NCBI RefSeq assembly: GCF_003148625.1
Contig: NZ_QGGO01000003.1
Span: 1-64,000, forward strand
Source: Arcicella aurantiaca
GTDB lineage: Bacteria; Bacteroidota; Bacteroidia; Cytophagales; Spirosomataceae
Direction: 5' to 3'
Length of the DNA stretch: 64,000 nt
The notes below the pieces were generated by a model. That model ran no database searches and was not told where the DNA came from. It saw only the letters and a program-made list of their open reading frames with translations. A program made the position numbers and the translations under genes. This document shows, piece by piece, positions 15,528 to 23,590 of the stretch (the first letter of the stretch is position 1; each line of letters starts with the position of its first letter).

Positions 15528-15701
15528 AGACTTCCTGCGAAAGTGTTTTAAGTCGTAAAACAACATCTTTTCGGCTACAAATAGCGAAAATTTTTCAAGA
15601 TTGGGCATCCCCCCATTTCTCTGCTATGCTTTCAAAATTTCCGCTATTTTCACTCGAAAATATACCATTTTTCAATCATAAAACACTTTCGAAGGAAGTC
15701 T
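15528..15701. mobile_element. MITE-like element, 174 bp
   Basis: Terminal inverted repeats of 23 bases at 15528-15550 and 15679-15701 agree at 22 positions (AGACTTCCTKCGAAAGTGTT core, K being G on the left and T on the right). An inner pair, ATAGCGAAAATTTTT near 15581-15595 and its near-complement near 15633-15648, would extend the fold. No coding potential is seen. AAT on both flanks may be a 3-base target duplication. It starts 2 bases after the TacT-like gene. Confidence 0.65.
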
Positions 15702-15753
15702 AATATAAAAAGGGATAGTCATCATATATGGCTATCCCTTTTTATATTAGACT
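15697..15753. terminator. bidirectional terminator palindrome
   Basis: Perfect 22-base arms at 15697-15718 and 15732-15753 (ending AAAAAGGGATAG / CTATCCCTTTTT inside), loop of 13 bases, with A/T-rich flanks giving U-runs on both strands. It lies between the converging TacT-like and polyprenyl synthase genes. Confidence 0.8.
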
Positions 15754-15830
15754 TTAAACTCCCACCACTTCCTCCCATAATCCACTGGATTTTTTCCCTG
15801 AAATTCTGATCTCCCTTTCAATATTCTTGG
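15747..15830 (-). pseudogene. ghost 3' fragment of an RNase H (viroplasmin-type) gene
   Basis: On the minus strand a short frame reads ILKGRSEFQGKNPVDYGRK followed by WWEFKV and a stop. The intact RNase H gene at 21305-21943 ends ILKWETEFWGENPADYGRK, so 13 of 19 residues are the same, including the NP-DYGRK end that carries the last catalytic Asp. Nothing upstream continues the gene before the polyprenyl synthase stop at 15866. I read this as the last roughly 25 codons of a decayed homologue. Confidence 0.55.
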
Positions 15831-15865
15831 TAGGGGACAACTGAACTAATCAATTCTCCTAAAAA

Positions 15866-16840
15866 CTATTTACTTCTTTCAATTGTAAATTGAACCAAGC
15901 CAGCTAAAGATTGTCTAAATACAGTATCAGGAAAAGTATTAAGGATATTTTGTGCTTCGGTTACGATATTCTGCATCACTTTTGTAGCATATTCAATTCC
16001 TCCAGATTTTTTTACAAAATCAATTACCTCAGCTACTTTTTTAGGATTTTCCGATTCGTTCTTAATCGTATTAATTACTCGACGTTTTGTGAACCAATCC
16101 GCCTGATTTAGGGCATAAATCAGTGGTAAGGTCATTTTCTTTTCCTTAATGTCAATTCCTAAAGGTTTGCCAATTTCGGCATCGCCATAGTCAAATAAAT
16201 CATCTTTAATTTGGAAAGCTACACCCACTTTTTCGCCGAACAATCTTGCTTTCTCAACCGTTTCGTCGTCTGCTCCAACTGAACTTACGCCCATGGCACA
16301 ACAAGCAGCAATGAGGGTAGCGGTTTTTCTGCGGATAATTTCAAAATATACTTCTTCAGTGATGTCTAATTTACGAGCTTTTTCCATTTGCATTAATTCT
16401 CCTTCTGCCATTTCTTGAATGGCATTAGAACCAATTTTTAATAACTCAAAGTCGTTATTATTAACAGAAAGCAAAAGAGATTTTGATAATAAATAATCGC
16501 CAACTAAAACAGCAATTTTATTTTTCCAGAGAGCATTAACCGAAAAGAATCCACGACGATAATTGGAGTCATCCACTACGTCGTCGTGTACAAGTGTAGC
16601 AGTATGTAGAAGTTCTATAAGAGCCGCCCCACGATACGTTTTTTCAGTAATTTCACCACAAAGCCCCGCCGTCAAGAATACAAACATTGGTCTGATTTGC
16701 TTTCCTTTTCGTTGGACGATATAGTTCATAATCGTATCCAACAACATTACTTTGGTTTTCATCGACTGCCGAAACTTCCCTTCAAAAGCTCTCATTTCTT
16801 CGGCAATAGGAGCTTGTATTTCTTTAATTGATAAACTCAT
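15866..16840 (-). CDS. polyprenyl diphosphate synthase
   Basis: Long-chain trans-prenyl diphosphate synthase of 324 residues, making the polyprenyl chain used for menaquinone. The first Asp-rich motif is LVHDDVVDDSNYRRG and the second FQIKDDLFDYGD. The GKQIRP lysine/arginine element, the ELLHTATL helix and the GKPLGIDIKEKKMTLPLIYAL segment are also in place. The residues before the first DD motif (ELLHTATLVHDD) are small, which is usual for long-chain enzymes, but chain length cannot be set from sequence. Start ATG at 16838-16840 gives a normal N-terminus. It is monocistronic and faces the TacT-like locus across a strong terminator. Confidence 0.88.
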   Translation of the reverse strand: MSLSIKEIQAPIAEEMRAFEGKFRQSMKTKVMLLDTIMNYIVQRKGKQIRPMFVFLTAGLCGEITEKTYRGAALIELLHTATLVHDDVVDDSNYRRGFFSVNALWKNKIAVLVGDYLLSKSLLLSVNNNDFELLKIGSNAIQEMAEGELMQMEKARKLDITEEVYFEIIRRKTATLIAACCAMGVSSVGADDETVEKARLFGEKVGVAFQIKDDLFDYGDAEIGKPLGIDIKEKKMTLPLIYALNQADWFTKRRVINTIKNESENPKKVAEVIDFVKKSGGIEYATKVMQNIVTEAQNILNTFPDTVFRQSLAGLVQFTIERSK

Positions 16841-17198
16841 TATTTCTTAATTATGAGCGATTCACCGCTGCATCCATAAATTATCAACTATTGGAGTAAA
16901 TACATCAAAATAATACTTATTTACATTCAAGAATTGATAACTCTTCGCAAATTACACTTTTCTGTAAAAACTTGTATCTACTATATCTTTATTAACTTAT
17001 TTTTATTTTTTTAGTTCGATATTTGATGGAAAAGTCTGTAAGTTTATACATCATAAAACAATCAATTGCAATTAAGTAGGGGTTGGGATTTAGGGATTAG
17101 GATTTAGCACTTCCATTATTCTAATTATCAATGATTTATGAAATGTCAAAATGGTTCTTTATTTTGTTCTATTATTTAGGTAAACCACAAATAAACAA
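16841..17198. other. gene-free divergent gap
   Basis: A 358-base AT-rich region between divergent genes (polyprenyl synthase leftward, patatin rightward), presumably holding both promoters. I saw no perfect TAnnTTTG box. A run of direct TTTAGG-type words (GGGGTTGGGATTTAGGGATT) begins near 17078 without a mirrored arm. No coding frame is convincing. Confidence 0.4.
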
Positions 17199-18131
17199 AT
17201 GAGTAAAATTTTAGTTTTGGCAGGAGGTTCTGTCAAGGGAGCATATCAGGCGGGTGTTGTTAGAGCAGTTTTTGAATCAGGTTTTCGTCCAGACGCTATC
17301 TATGGAATATCAGCAGGGAGTATGAATGCTTCTTACTTGGTTAATGATTTTGGTTCACAGTTTATGAATAATAATGGAAGTGTGGATTATGCCCAAAGTT
17401 CGATTGACCTTTGTGATTTTTGGATTAACAATATCAATACACCTGATAGCCTTGCCCTCAGAAGAGGAACTTATGATTTAGGAATGAGTGCAATTCGTAG
17501 AAATTTTGAGGGATTATTGGATACTACGCCCTTACGAGAAATTCTTCATAACAATATTCATCTAAGAAACCTCAATGCCAGCCCGATACAGTTGAAAGTG
17601 GGAGCGGTGGATATTATTAATGGGAGTATTGTTTATGCTGACCCTACCTACGAGCATTTTTTAGACTATGTGATGGCATCGTCGGCTATTCCGATTTTGA
17701 TGCCTGTTGTTAATATTGGAGGATTACGAAAAATGGCTTTTCTGGATGGCGGTATGCGTGATGTTGCTCCAATTAAAAAAGCAATTTTAGACGGAGCTAC
17801 TGAAATTATTTGTATTGCTTGCCATACCAGAAATATTGACGGTGGATATTTTCCGTATGGAAACCTCTTGGCATTAGTTGACCGTGTGATGGATATTGCC
17901 GTAAATGAATGTCTTAATGCAGATTTGGATTGGGCGGAATTCAGAAATGAATGTTTACCAACGGATGGCTCGGAAGGAGAATTTGGAATATTAAAAGGGC
18001 AGAAAAGAATTAATCTAAAAATCATTCGTCCTCATAAAACTTTAAATATCGATATTCAAGATTTTGATAAAGAAGATATTCAACGATTAATTTTCTTGGG
18101 TTATCAGCAAGGGAGGGAGGAAATGAAATAA
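17199..18131 (+). CDS. patatin-like phospholipase
   Basis: Patatin-family lipid acyl hydrolase of 310 residues using a Ser-Asp dyad. The oxyanion segment is LAGGSVKGAYQAG (residues 7-19), the nucleophile elbow is GISAGS with Ser38, and the second catalytic residue is Asp183 in FLDGGMRD. The N-terminus starts directly with the first beta strand (MSKILVLAGG), and there is no signal peptide, so it is likely cytoplasmic or peripheral to the membrane. The natural lipid substrate is unknown. Its stop codon TAA overlaps the first CAGTTATCAG word of the following repeat array. Confidence 0.87.
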   Translation: MSKILVLAGGSVKGAYQAGVVRAVFESGFRPDAIYGISAGSMNASYLVNDFGSQFMNNNGSVDYAQSSIDLCDFWINNINTPDSLALRRGTYDLGMSAIRRNFEGLLDTTPLREILHNNIHLRNLNASPIQLKVGAVDIINGSIVYADPTYEHFLDYVMASSAIPILMPVVNIGGLRKMAFLDGGMRDVAPIKKAILDGATEIICIACHTRNIDGGYFPYGNLLALVDRVMDIAVNECLNADLDWAEFRNECLPTDGSEGEFGILKGQKRINLKIIRPHKTLNIDIQDFDKEDIQRLIFLGYQQGREEMK

Positions 18132-18294
18132 CAGTTATCAGTTATCAGTTATCAGTAAACAGTTATCAGTTAACAGTTAACAGTAACCGAAAATAAAAAA
18201 GTATTAAAAAAGCCAGTTAAGGAACTAACAATTCCAAAACTGGCTTTTTTACTGATAACTGATAACTGATAACTGATAACTGATAACTGATAAC
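18130..18294. repeat. CAGTTATCAGTT / AACTGATAACTG inverted word arrays around a terminator
   Basis: Direct CAGTTATCAGTTATCAG words (18130-18185) are mirrored by TAACTGATAACTGATAAC words (18251-18294). In the centre the arms AAAAAAGCCAGTT (18206-18218) and AACTGGCTTTTTT (18238-18250) make a classic terminator hairpin. The right-hand array continues beyond the IS at 19690-19742, so before IS insertion it formed one longer array. Confidence 0.85.
18206..18250. terminator. terminator hairpin between patatin and frr genes
   Basis: Arms of 13 bases, AAAAAAGCCAGTT and AACTGGCTTTTTT, are perfectly complementary with a 19-base loop and give a U-run on either strand. It probably ended patatin transcripts, and frr transcripts from the other side before the IS arrived. 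Confidence 0.8.
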
Positions 18295-18347
18295 TGTCCC
18301 GTCCTGACCTAAGTTGACCAAATTTTGAACCTAAAACGTATCAAAAG

Positions 18348-18719
18348 ATGGACAAAACCAAGAACACAGGTCAAAAATTTATTCGCCATTTTAGCGAAGA
18401 ATTCAAACGGCAAAAAGTAAAAGAACTTGATGCCAAAGTGCTGAGTATTTCCGATATTGTGAGATTATATGAGGTTTCATCCGTAAGCGTGTGTCGCTGG
18501 CGTAAGAAATACTCAGTTCACTATCAACAAGCCACCCGAGTGGTTGTCGAAATGGAATCAGAAGCTCAAAAGACCAAAGAACTCTTAGCACGTAATGCTG
18601 AATTAGAGCGTATCGTAGGGCAAAAACAAATGTCCATTGATTTTTTAGAAAAACTCCTTGAAATTGCTTCCAAGGAATTAAAGATGGATATAAAAAAAAG
18701 TTTTTCTATCCCACCTTAG
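18348..18719 (+). CDS. IS3-family transposase OrfA
   Basis: A 123-residue OrfA with an N-terminal helix-turn-helix (FKRQKVKELDAKVLSISDIV, then RLYEVSSVSVCRWRKKY) that binds the IS ends, followed by a leucine-zipper-like coiled coil (ELLARNAELERIVGQKQMSIDFLEKLLEIA). The stop lies 24 bases before the first start candidate of orfB. Near its end, eight A bases (18692-18699) provide an A AAA AAA slippery site; a -1 slip gives the continuous sequence KFFYPTLDYFRINRNVLSIR leading into OrfB, the normal way IS3 elements make the OrfAB transposase. Confidence 0.9.
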   Translation: MDKTKNTGQKFIRHFSEEFKRQKVKELDAKVLSISDIVRLYEVSSVSVCRWRKKYSVHYQQATRVVVEMESEAQKTKELLARNAELERIVGQKQMSIDFLEKLLEIASKELKMDIKKSFSIPP

Positions 18720-18742
18720 ACTATTTTAGGATTAATCGCAAT

Positions 18743-19645
18743 GTGTTGTCAATCCGATTAAGAGAACTTTATCAGATACTTGGTCTGAGTAAGCAAGCTC
18801 ATCATCAACATCAAATACAACACATTAAACAATCCTGTGATATTGAAAAGATTTTACAGGAAGTAGTTATTTTGAGAATAAATCATCCCGTGATGGGACT
18901 CAAAAAACTCTATCATAAGCTCAAATACAAACCCTTTGGTAGGGATAAATTTATTGCCATAGGAGTAGAAACTGGATTGAGTATTCCCAGACCTAAAAAC
19001 TATCAAAGAACAACGTTTTCAACGAAAAGTAACCGTTATCAGAATCTTTTAGTAGGGATAGAATTAGATGATATTGACCAACTTTGGGTTAGTGACATTA
19101 CTTACTTTTGGGTCAATAATCGTTTCTATTATATTACTTTGATTATGGATGTATATTCTCGTAAAATTGTAGGCTATTGTGGGGCTTCTACTTTGGAAGC
19201 ATCCGCTAATATGGAAGCCCTTACAATGGCACTAAAAATGCGTAAAAAGAAAACATTTGAAAACCTGATTCATCATTCAGACAAAGGTACTCAATACGTT
19301 TACAAAGACTATGTAGAGTTACTGGAAAGTCGAAAAATAAGAATCAGTATGTGTAATGTGGTCTATGAAAATACGCACAGTGAACGTTTAAATGGCATTA
19401 TCAAAAATGAGTATCTCAGGCATCGTTCTATCAATAGTTTGGCAGATTTGAAAAGGCATCTTGCCAAAGATATTGAACTTTATAATCAAGATAGACCACA
19501 TGATAATCTCAACAAAATGAGTCCCCATGAGTTTGAAAATTATTTACAAAATGTACCAAAAAAGCAAAGAGTAAAAATGAATATTTACGTTGATGAAAGG
19601 ACAATTAATAAACAGAAATTTGGACAACAACTTGTACTTTTCTAA
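18743..19645 (+). CDS. IS3-family transposase OrfB (DDE catalytic part)
   Basis: OrfB of 300 residues counted from GTG 18743, but probably made as an OrfAB fusion with the frame open from about 18699. The N-terminal part has the HTH_21-like HPVMGLKKLYHKLK segment. The integrase core carries the DDE residues: Asp in LWVSDITYF, Asp in LIHHSDKGTQYV, and Glu in NTHSERLNGIIKNEYL. The C-terminus shows the usual YNQDRPHDNLNKMSPHEFE. All parts appear intact, so the element may be active. No near neighbour shows a second copy within the window. Confidence 0.92.
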   Translation: MLSIRLRELYQILGLSKQAHHQHQIQHIKQSCDIEKILQEVVILRINHPVMGLKKLYHKLKYKPFGRDKFIAIGVETGLSIPRPKNYQRTTFSTKSNRYQNLLVGIELDDIDQLWVSDITYFWVNNRFYYITLIMDVYSRKIVGYCGASTLEASANMEALTMALKMRKKKTFENLIHHSDKGTQYVYKDYVELLESRKIRISMCNVVYENTHSERLNGIIKNEYLRHRSINSLADLKRHLAKDIELYNQDRPHDNLNKMSPHEFENYLQNVPKKQRVKMNIYVDERTINKQKFGQQLVLF

Positions 19646-19689
19646 GTTTACAAGTAAACAAAAAAGTCAACCTATTTCAGGACGGGACA

Positions 19690-19742
19690 AACTGATAACT
19701 GATAACTGATAACTGATAACTGATAACTGATAACTGATAACT
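19690..19742. repeat. continuation of the TAACTGATAACTG array right of the IS
   Basis: Seven-base TAACTGA words repeat up to the frr stop codon (complement of CTA at 19741-19743). The array is the severed right part of that at 18251-18294. Confidence 0.85.
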
Positions 19743-20301
19743 AAACCGACATAATATCTTTTTCTTTATCAGCAAAAGTAGCTTCAACTTTCACAATGTA
19801 GCTATCTGTTAACTTTTGTACACGTTCTTCACCACCTTTAATGGCATCTTCAGAAACGCCATCATTTTTTAATTTCTTGATGTTATTATTAGCGTCCTGA
19901 CGAACGTTTCTAACATTAATTTTGGCAGTTTCGATTTCTCCTTTTACACGCTTTACCAACTCTCTACGGCGTTCTTCTGTCAGTGGAGGAATATTCAAAC
20001 GAATATTTTCGCCATCATTCATTGGCGTAAGTCCAATATTTGAATTACGAATTGCTTTTTCACATTCTGCAATCATTTTTTTCTCGAATGGCTTTACAAC
20101 AATTGTACGAGCATCAGGAGTGTTAATAGAAGCAGCTCCAGTTAATGGAGTCATCATTCCATAATAATCAACCTGAATACCATCAAGCATTGAAGGTGTT
20201 GCTTTTCCTGCACGAATTTTTGATAATTCGATGGCTAAGTGTTTCAACGCTCCGTCCATTGTTTCTTTGGCAGCGTCAATATAAAATTCTATTTCCTCCA
20301 T
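19741..20301 (-). CDS. frr: ribosome recycling factor
   Basis: Ribosome recycling factor, which with EF-G splits the post-termination ribosome. At 186 residues it has normal length. Diagnostic segments are LAIELSKIRAGKATPSMLDGI, YYGMMTPL, the central SINTPDARTIVVKPFEKKMI, NIGLTPMNDGENIRLNIPPLTEERRRELVK and the C-terminal helix. It lies downstream of pyrH on the same strand, the conserved pyrH-frr order. The stop codon abuts the TAACTGA repeat array, and an IS3 element now sits 52 bases beyond the gene end, between frr and its likely terminator. Confidence 0.95.
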   Translation of the reverse strand: MEEIEFYIDAAKETMDGALKHLAIELSKIRAGKATPSMLDGIQVDYYGMMTPLTGAASINTPDARTIVVKPFEKKMIAECEKAIRNSNIGLTPMNDGENIRLNIPPLTEERRRELVKRVKGEIETAKINVRNVRQDANNNIKKLKNDGVSEDAIKGGEERVQKLTDSYIVKVEATFADKEKDIMSV

Positions 20302-20455
20302 TTTTCAATGAGTGATTTATGAATGAGTGATTAATTAAAATAAGTAGGGCTTTAGGCGTTAAGATTTAATATTGAAACTTGATATTATAATTGCTTGAAT
20401 AGTAGCAATAAAGGTCTATCTCAATGCCAAACACCTAAATCCTAATACCTATTTA

Positions 20456-21166
20456 TTAACTGATAAGCGTTCCTACTGATTCGCCTTGTGCTAAATTTAG
20501 AAGGTTGCTTGGTTTGTTCATATCAAATACGATGATAGGAACTTCATTTTCTTGGCATAAAGTAAATGCTGTTGTGTCCATAATTTTCAGACCTTTAGCA
20601 ATTGCCTCTGCAAAAGAAAGTGTGTCATATTTGGTAGCAGTTGGGTCTTTTTCAGGGTCGGCAGTATAAACACCGTCAACTCTTGTTCCTTTCAAAACAA
20701 CTTCTGCTTCAATTTCAACGGCACGAAGAGCAGCCGTTGAATCAGTTGTGAAGTAGGGATTTCCTGTTCCCGCTCCGAAAATTACGATACGACCTTTTTC
20801 TAAATGTCTCATTGCTCTGCGACGAATAAACGGTTCGCAAACGGCATCCATTTTAATTGCGGTCAATAAGCGAGTGAACATCCCGTTTTTTTCAAGAGCA
20901 GCTTGAATCGCCATGCCATTGATAACAGTGGCAAGCATTCCCATATAGTCGCCTTGCACACGGTCGATACCAACTTTAGCAGCGGCAGCACCACGAAAAA
21001 TATTGCCTCCACCAATCACAATTGCGATTTCTACGCCTAAATCTTTTACTTTCCTGATTTCTTGAGCGTATTGCTCCAAGATAGAAGGGTCAATAACTTC
21101 GCCGTCAGAACTAAGGGCTTCACCTGATAATTTAAGAAGAATACGTTTGTATTTGGGTTTGTCCAT
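20456..21166 (-). CDS. pyrH: UMP kinase
   Basis: Hexameric bacterial UMP kinase converting UMP and ATP to UDP and ADP, of the amino-acid kinase fold. I choose the ATG at 21164-21166 ([18 protein letters not shown]) instead of a start 96 bases earlier that adds an unrelated leader. Motifs: [75 protein letters not shown] and [11 protein letters not shown]. The length of 236 residues is usual. frr follows on the same strand after 154 bases containing TTTAGG-type words (TAGGATTTAGG on the coding strand near 20440). Confidence 0.95.
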   Translation of the reverse strand: MDKPKYKRILLKLSGEALSSDGEVIDPSILEQYAQEIRKVKDLGVEIAIVIGGGNIFRGAAAAKVGIDRVQGDYMGMLATVINGMAIQAALEKNGMFTRLLTAIKMDAVCEPFIRRRAMRHLEKGRIVIFGAGTGNPYFTTDSTAALRAVEIEAEVVLKGTRVDGVYTADPEKDPTATKYDTLSFAEAIAKGLKIMDTTAFTLCQENEVPIIVFDMNKPSNLLNLAQGESVGTLIS

Positions 21167-21304
21167 GATGTAAGGTTTTTTGCGGAGGCAAAGATAGGAA
21201 AAAGGATTGAAAGGAGAAAAGAGGAGGGAGTGGAAATGGGGAAATGTAAAAACTCTCCCCAAAACTGAAAATTTAACTTAACACAGTTTAATGAAGACTC
21301 TCCA

Positions 21305-21943
21305 CTACTTTCGTCCATAATCAGCAGGGTTTTCTCCCCAAAATTCTGTTTCCCATTTCAATATTTTATTGGAATATGTATTGTCTTTTAGCCATTGCTC
21401 GCCACGGTCTAAAAGCTGAAAAAGCTCTTCGTTCTTTTTATTTCTCTCTAAATTGGTCTTGACTTTTTTGTTTTTTACCCAAGAAATTGCCGTTTTTGAA
21501 TCGGAATAAATAGGCAAGTCAGAATTGTGTTTTTTCAAGAATGCTAAGCCGTGAACGATGGCTAAAAATTCGCCAATATTTACTGTTCCTTGCGGAAAAG
21601 GGCCCATTGAAAAAAGCACTCTTTTTGTCCCCGTTTCTACGCCTTGATACTCTAATTTTCCGGGATTTCCCGCACAGGCAGCATCTACCGAAATACTTTC
21701 GGGATTGGGTTTCCCAACTAAAGTTGCAGATTTTGTTTGCGTCCCTGTTCCGCCTGTTTGTCCTTTTTGTACCGACTGCCAATAATTTCCTTTAAAAGCA
21801 TCTTCGGCTTCTTTTAAAGTATCAAATGATTTGTACTGAGCTTTCTCGAAGCCTTTTATTTGTTCTTCGGCTTCTGCCCAAGTATCAAAAACACCCGTTG
21901 TTCGTCCTTTCCAGACGGTATAAAATTTTGATTTTTTTGCCAA
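21305..21943 (-). CDS. viroplasmin-type ribonuclease H
   Basis: RNase H of the bacterial type with an N-terminal viroplasmin (caulimovirus) domain. The N-domain reads KFYTVWKGRTTGVFDTWAEA...VKGF-AQYKSFDTLKEAEDAF in pattern (residues 5-50). The catalytic RNase H core has Asp in ISVDAACAGNPG, Glu in NIGEFLAIVHGL, Asp in PIYSDSKTAISWV and a final Asp in NPADYGRK. All four acidic residues of the DEDD set are visible. Length is 212 residues. It degrades RNA in RNA/DNA hybrids. A decayed C-terminal copy of the same type of gene is visible at 15747-15830. Confidence 0.88.
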   Translation of the reverse strand: MAKKSKFYTVWKGRTTGVFDTWAEAEEQIKGFEKAQYKSFDTLKEAEDAFKGNYWQSVQKGQTGGTGTQTKSATLVGKPNPESISVDAACAGNPGKLEYQGVETGTKRVLFSMGPFPQGTVNIGEFLAIVHGLAFLKKHNSDLPIYSDSKTAISWVKNKKVKTNLERNKKNEELFQLLDRGEQWLKDNTYSNKILKWETEFWGENPADYGRK

Positions 21944-21988
21944 TGTTATTTGATTTTAGATATTTTAGTGAGGTCGTCTCTAATTATT

Positions 21989-22420
21989 TTAAAGTAATCT
22001 TCCTTTTTTATTTTTTACGATTCTCACAAATTTAACTTGGTCTTTGGGAATAATTGTAGCCTCTTTACGAATGGTATCGAATAGAAAATAATGAGCAGAA
22101 TTATCGCCTACATACACTAAACTATCCAAATTTTCAACTAAATCCTTGTCGATAGATAATTTATAATGGTATATATTCTTATCATGTAGCGTTTTATTTG
22201 CCCGATAAAATCCATATAATTCAGCTGCCAGAAGTAAATAAATTAAAATGGAAAACGATATATACAAAGGTGATTTCATGTATTTACTTATTTTCTTTCT
22301 ATCAGCTTTTCTACCCAACATCATAATTCTATAAGCAATTTGATAGCTTTTAAAATGCTTTTTCATCCAAAGAAAACTAAGATAACGTGAACTTTTCAAA
22401 ATCAGAGAAATTAAAAACAT
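21989..22420 (-). pseudogene. C-terminal half of a membrane-protein gene split by a MITE-like element
   Basis: This 143-codon frame starts on an ATG inside the inserted element; the first 12 or so residues (MFLISLILKSSR) are element-derived. The ancestral part begins YLSFLWMKKHFKSYQIAY and holds one transmembrane segment (YISFSILIYLLLAAELYGFY), then a soluble domain (HYKLSIDKDLVENLDSLVYV, AHYFLFDTIRKEATIIPKDQ). Removing the element with one target copy joins it in frame to the half at 22587-22892. The function of the complete 223-residue protein is unknown to me. It may still be translated as two peptides. Confidence 0.65.
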
Positions 22421-22610
22421 TTAATCTGCTGATAATTAGACAGTTAATCTCATTCATTTTTTTTCATGAAACACTAAAAGGCGAATTAGAGTACTAAATT
22501 TATCAAAAGTCATATTCCTTTGGTAAACGAATGTTCTGAAAACTCTGATTTAAGCGATTTAAGGCTATTTTCAGGGTTATTTAATGTCATTTTCTTGAAA
22601 AGTTCACGTT
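22384..22610. mobile_element. MITE-like element, 227 bp, with 5-bp target duplication
   Basis: The terminal repeats AACGTGAACTTTTCAA (22384-22399) and their complement (22595-22610) are perfect over 16 bases. Both flanks show AAGAT (22379-22383 and 22611-22615). There is no gene inside. Deleting the element plus one AAGAT restores one open frame across the two gene halves (CTA TAT TAT CTT AGT TTT CTT), which proves the junction to the base. Confidence 0.85.
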
Positions 22611-22892
22611 AAGATAATATAGCGTAATTAACATACCTATGCTAAGTATTGCTAATAGAATAACCAAAGGATTCGCCAAAGGTGCCATCAAGAAGTCATT
22701 AATCTCAGAAAAGAGGAAAATGTTAATTCTGAAAATTGAAAAGTAGAAAAAATTATAACTTATCCCCAAAAAAATAAGGAATAGATACCCCCCAACACTT
22801 AGAGAAATACCCCATTCAAAGTTTTTGAATGTATTTTTTAATCCATCTAATGGGTTTAAATGTTCTTCTTGGTCTAATAATTCTTCGTTCAT
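22587..22892 (-). pseudogene. N-terminal half of a membrane-protein gene split by a MITE-like element
   Basis: A 101-codon frame with two hydrophobic helices (LSVGGYLFLIFLGISYNFFY and NPLVILLAILSIGMLITLYY) after a soluble start (MNEELLDQEEHLNPLDGLKN). Residues 1-94 are ancestral; the last seven, NVNFSRK, are read from the end of the inserted element, which also supplies the stop. The complete gene, 22892 to 21989 minus 232 bases, would encode 223 residues with three membrane segments. No family is recognised. Its neighbours are marC upstream and the RNase H gene downstream, with no obvious link. Confidence 0.65.
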
Positions 22893-22969
22893 AATTGATT
22901 GTAGTTTTAGTTTAAATTTATTTGTTCATAGAATGAGTGCTTTTTTGTAAAACTCATTATACAATTAAA

Positions 22970-23548
22970 TTACCCTAATCTTGTTTTCAATATCTTAATT
23001 GAAATGGCTAACAGAATTACGCCAAAAACTTTACGAAGTACGTTCGCACCAACCTGTCCAAGTCGGTCTTCAATCCATTGTGAAGCCTTCAACACAAGAT
23101 AAATAAATACCAAATTCAATAAAATTCCGACTAAAATATTGACTTCTTCAAATTGAGATTTCAATGATAAAATGGTCGTCATTGTGCCTGCTCCTGCAAT
23201 AACAGGAAAAGCCAATGGCACAATTGAAGCGGCTTTGCTGGCTGCGGCATCCTCTGACTTGAAGATATTTCTGCCTAAAGTCATTTCCAAACCAATCAAG
23301 AAAATGATTAATGCCCCCGCAATAGCAAAAGAATTTATATCAACGCCGAAGAGGCTCAAAATAGATTTTCCTACATATAAAAAAGCAATCATAATTCCGC
23401 CTGAAACCAAAGTGGCTTGCTCGGCGTGAATGTCTCCTGTTTTTTTACGTAAATCAATCACTACGGGAATCGACCCTAAAATGTCAATTACTGAAAACAG
23501 GATAAGCGAAACCGAAATGATTTCTTTGAAGTTGAAGTTGAAATCCAT
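22970..23548 (-). CDS. MarC-family integral membrane protein
   Basis: A 192-residue protein with six hydrophobic helices in the MarC pattern. The start ISVSLILFSVIDILGSIPVV carries the conserved D-x-x-G-x-x-P motif in the first helix, and FPVIAGAGTMTTILSLKSQF in the second half contains the repeated P-x-x-x-G-P/A-G element. The length is typical. MarC proteins are inner-membrane proteins once linked to multiple antibiotic resistance; their transport function is not established. It has its own upstream space and is followed by the aminotransferase gene on the same strand in the upstream direction, with a 42-base gap. Confidence 0.87.
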   Translation of the reverse strand: MDFNFNFKEIISVSLILFSVIDILGSIPVVIDLRKKTGDIHAEQATLVSGGIMIAFLYVGKSILSLFGVDINSFAIAGALIIFLIGLEMTLGRNIFKSEDAAASKAASIVPLAFPVIAGAGTMTTILSLKSQFEEVNILVGILLNLVFIYLVLKASQWIEDRLGQVGANVLRKVFGVILLAISIKILKTRLG

Positions 23549-23590
23549 AGTGTTTTAGTTTATTGTACTACGGGAAAGATTCTCGTGGTA

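Larger units (their letters stand above)
18295..19689 (+). mobile_element. complete IS3-family insertion sequence, 1395 bp
   Basis: Ends are TGTCCCGTCCTGA at the left and its exact complement at the right, with weaker similarity further in (CTAAGTTGAC / ATAGGTTGAC). The terminal dinucleotides are TG...CA as in IS3 elements. The flanks carry AAC on both sides, a 3-base target duplication, and both flanks are TAACTGA words, so insertion was into the repeat array. It holds orfA and orfB in the -1 relation. Confidence 0.9.
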
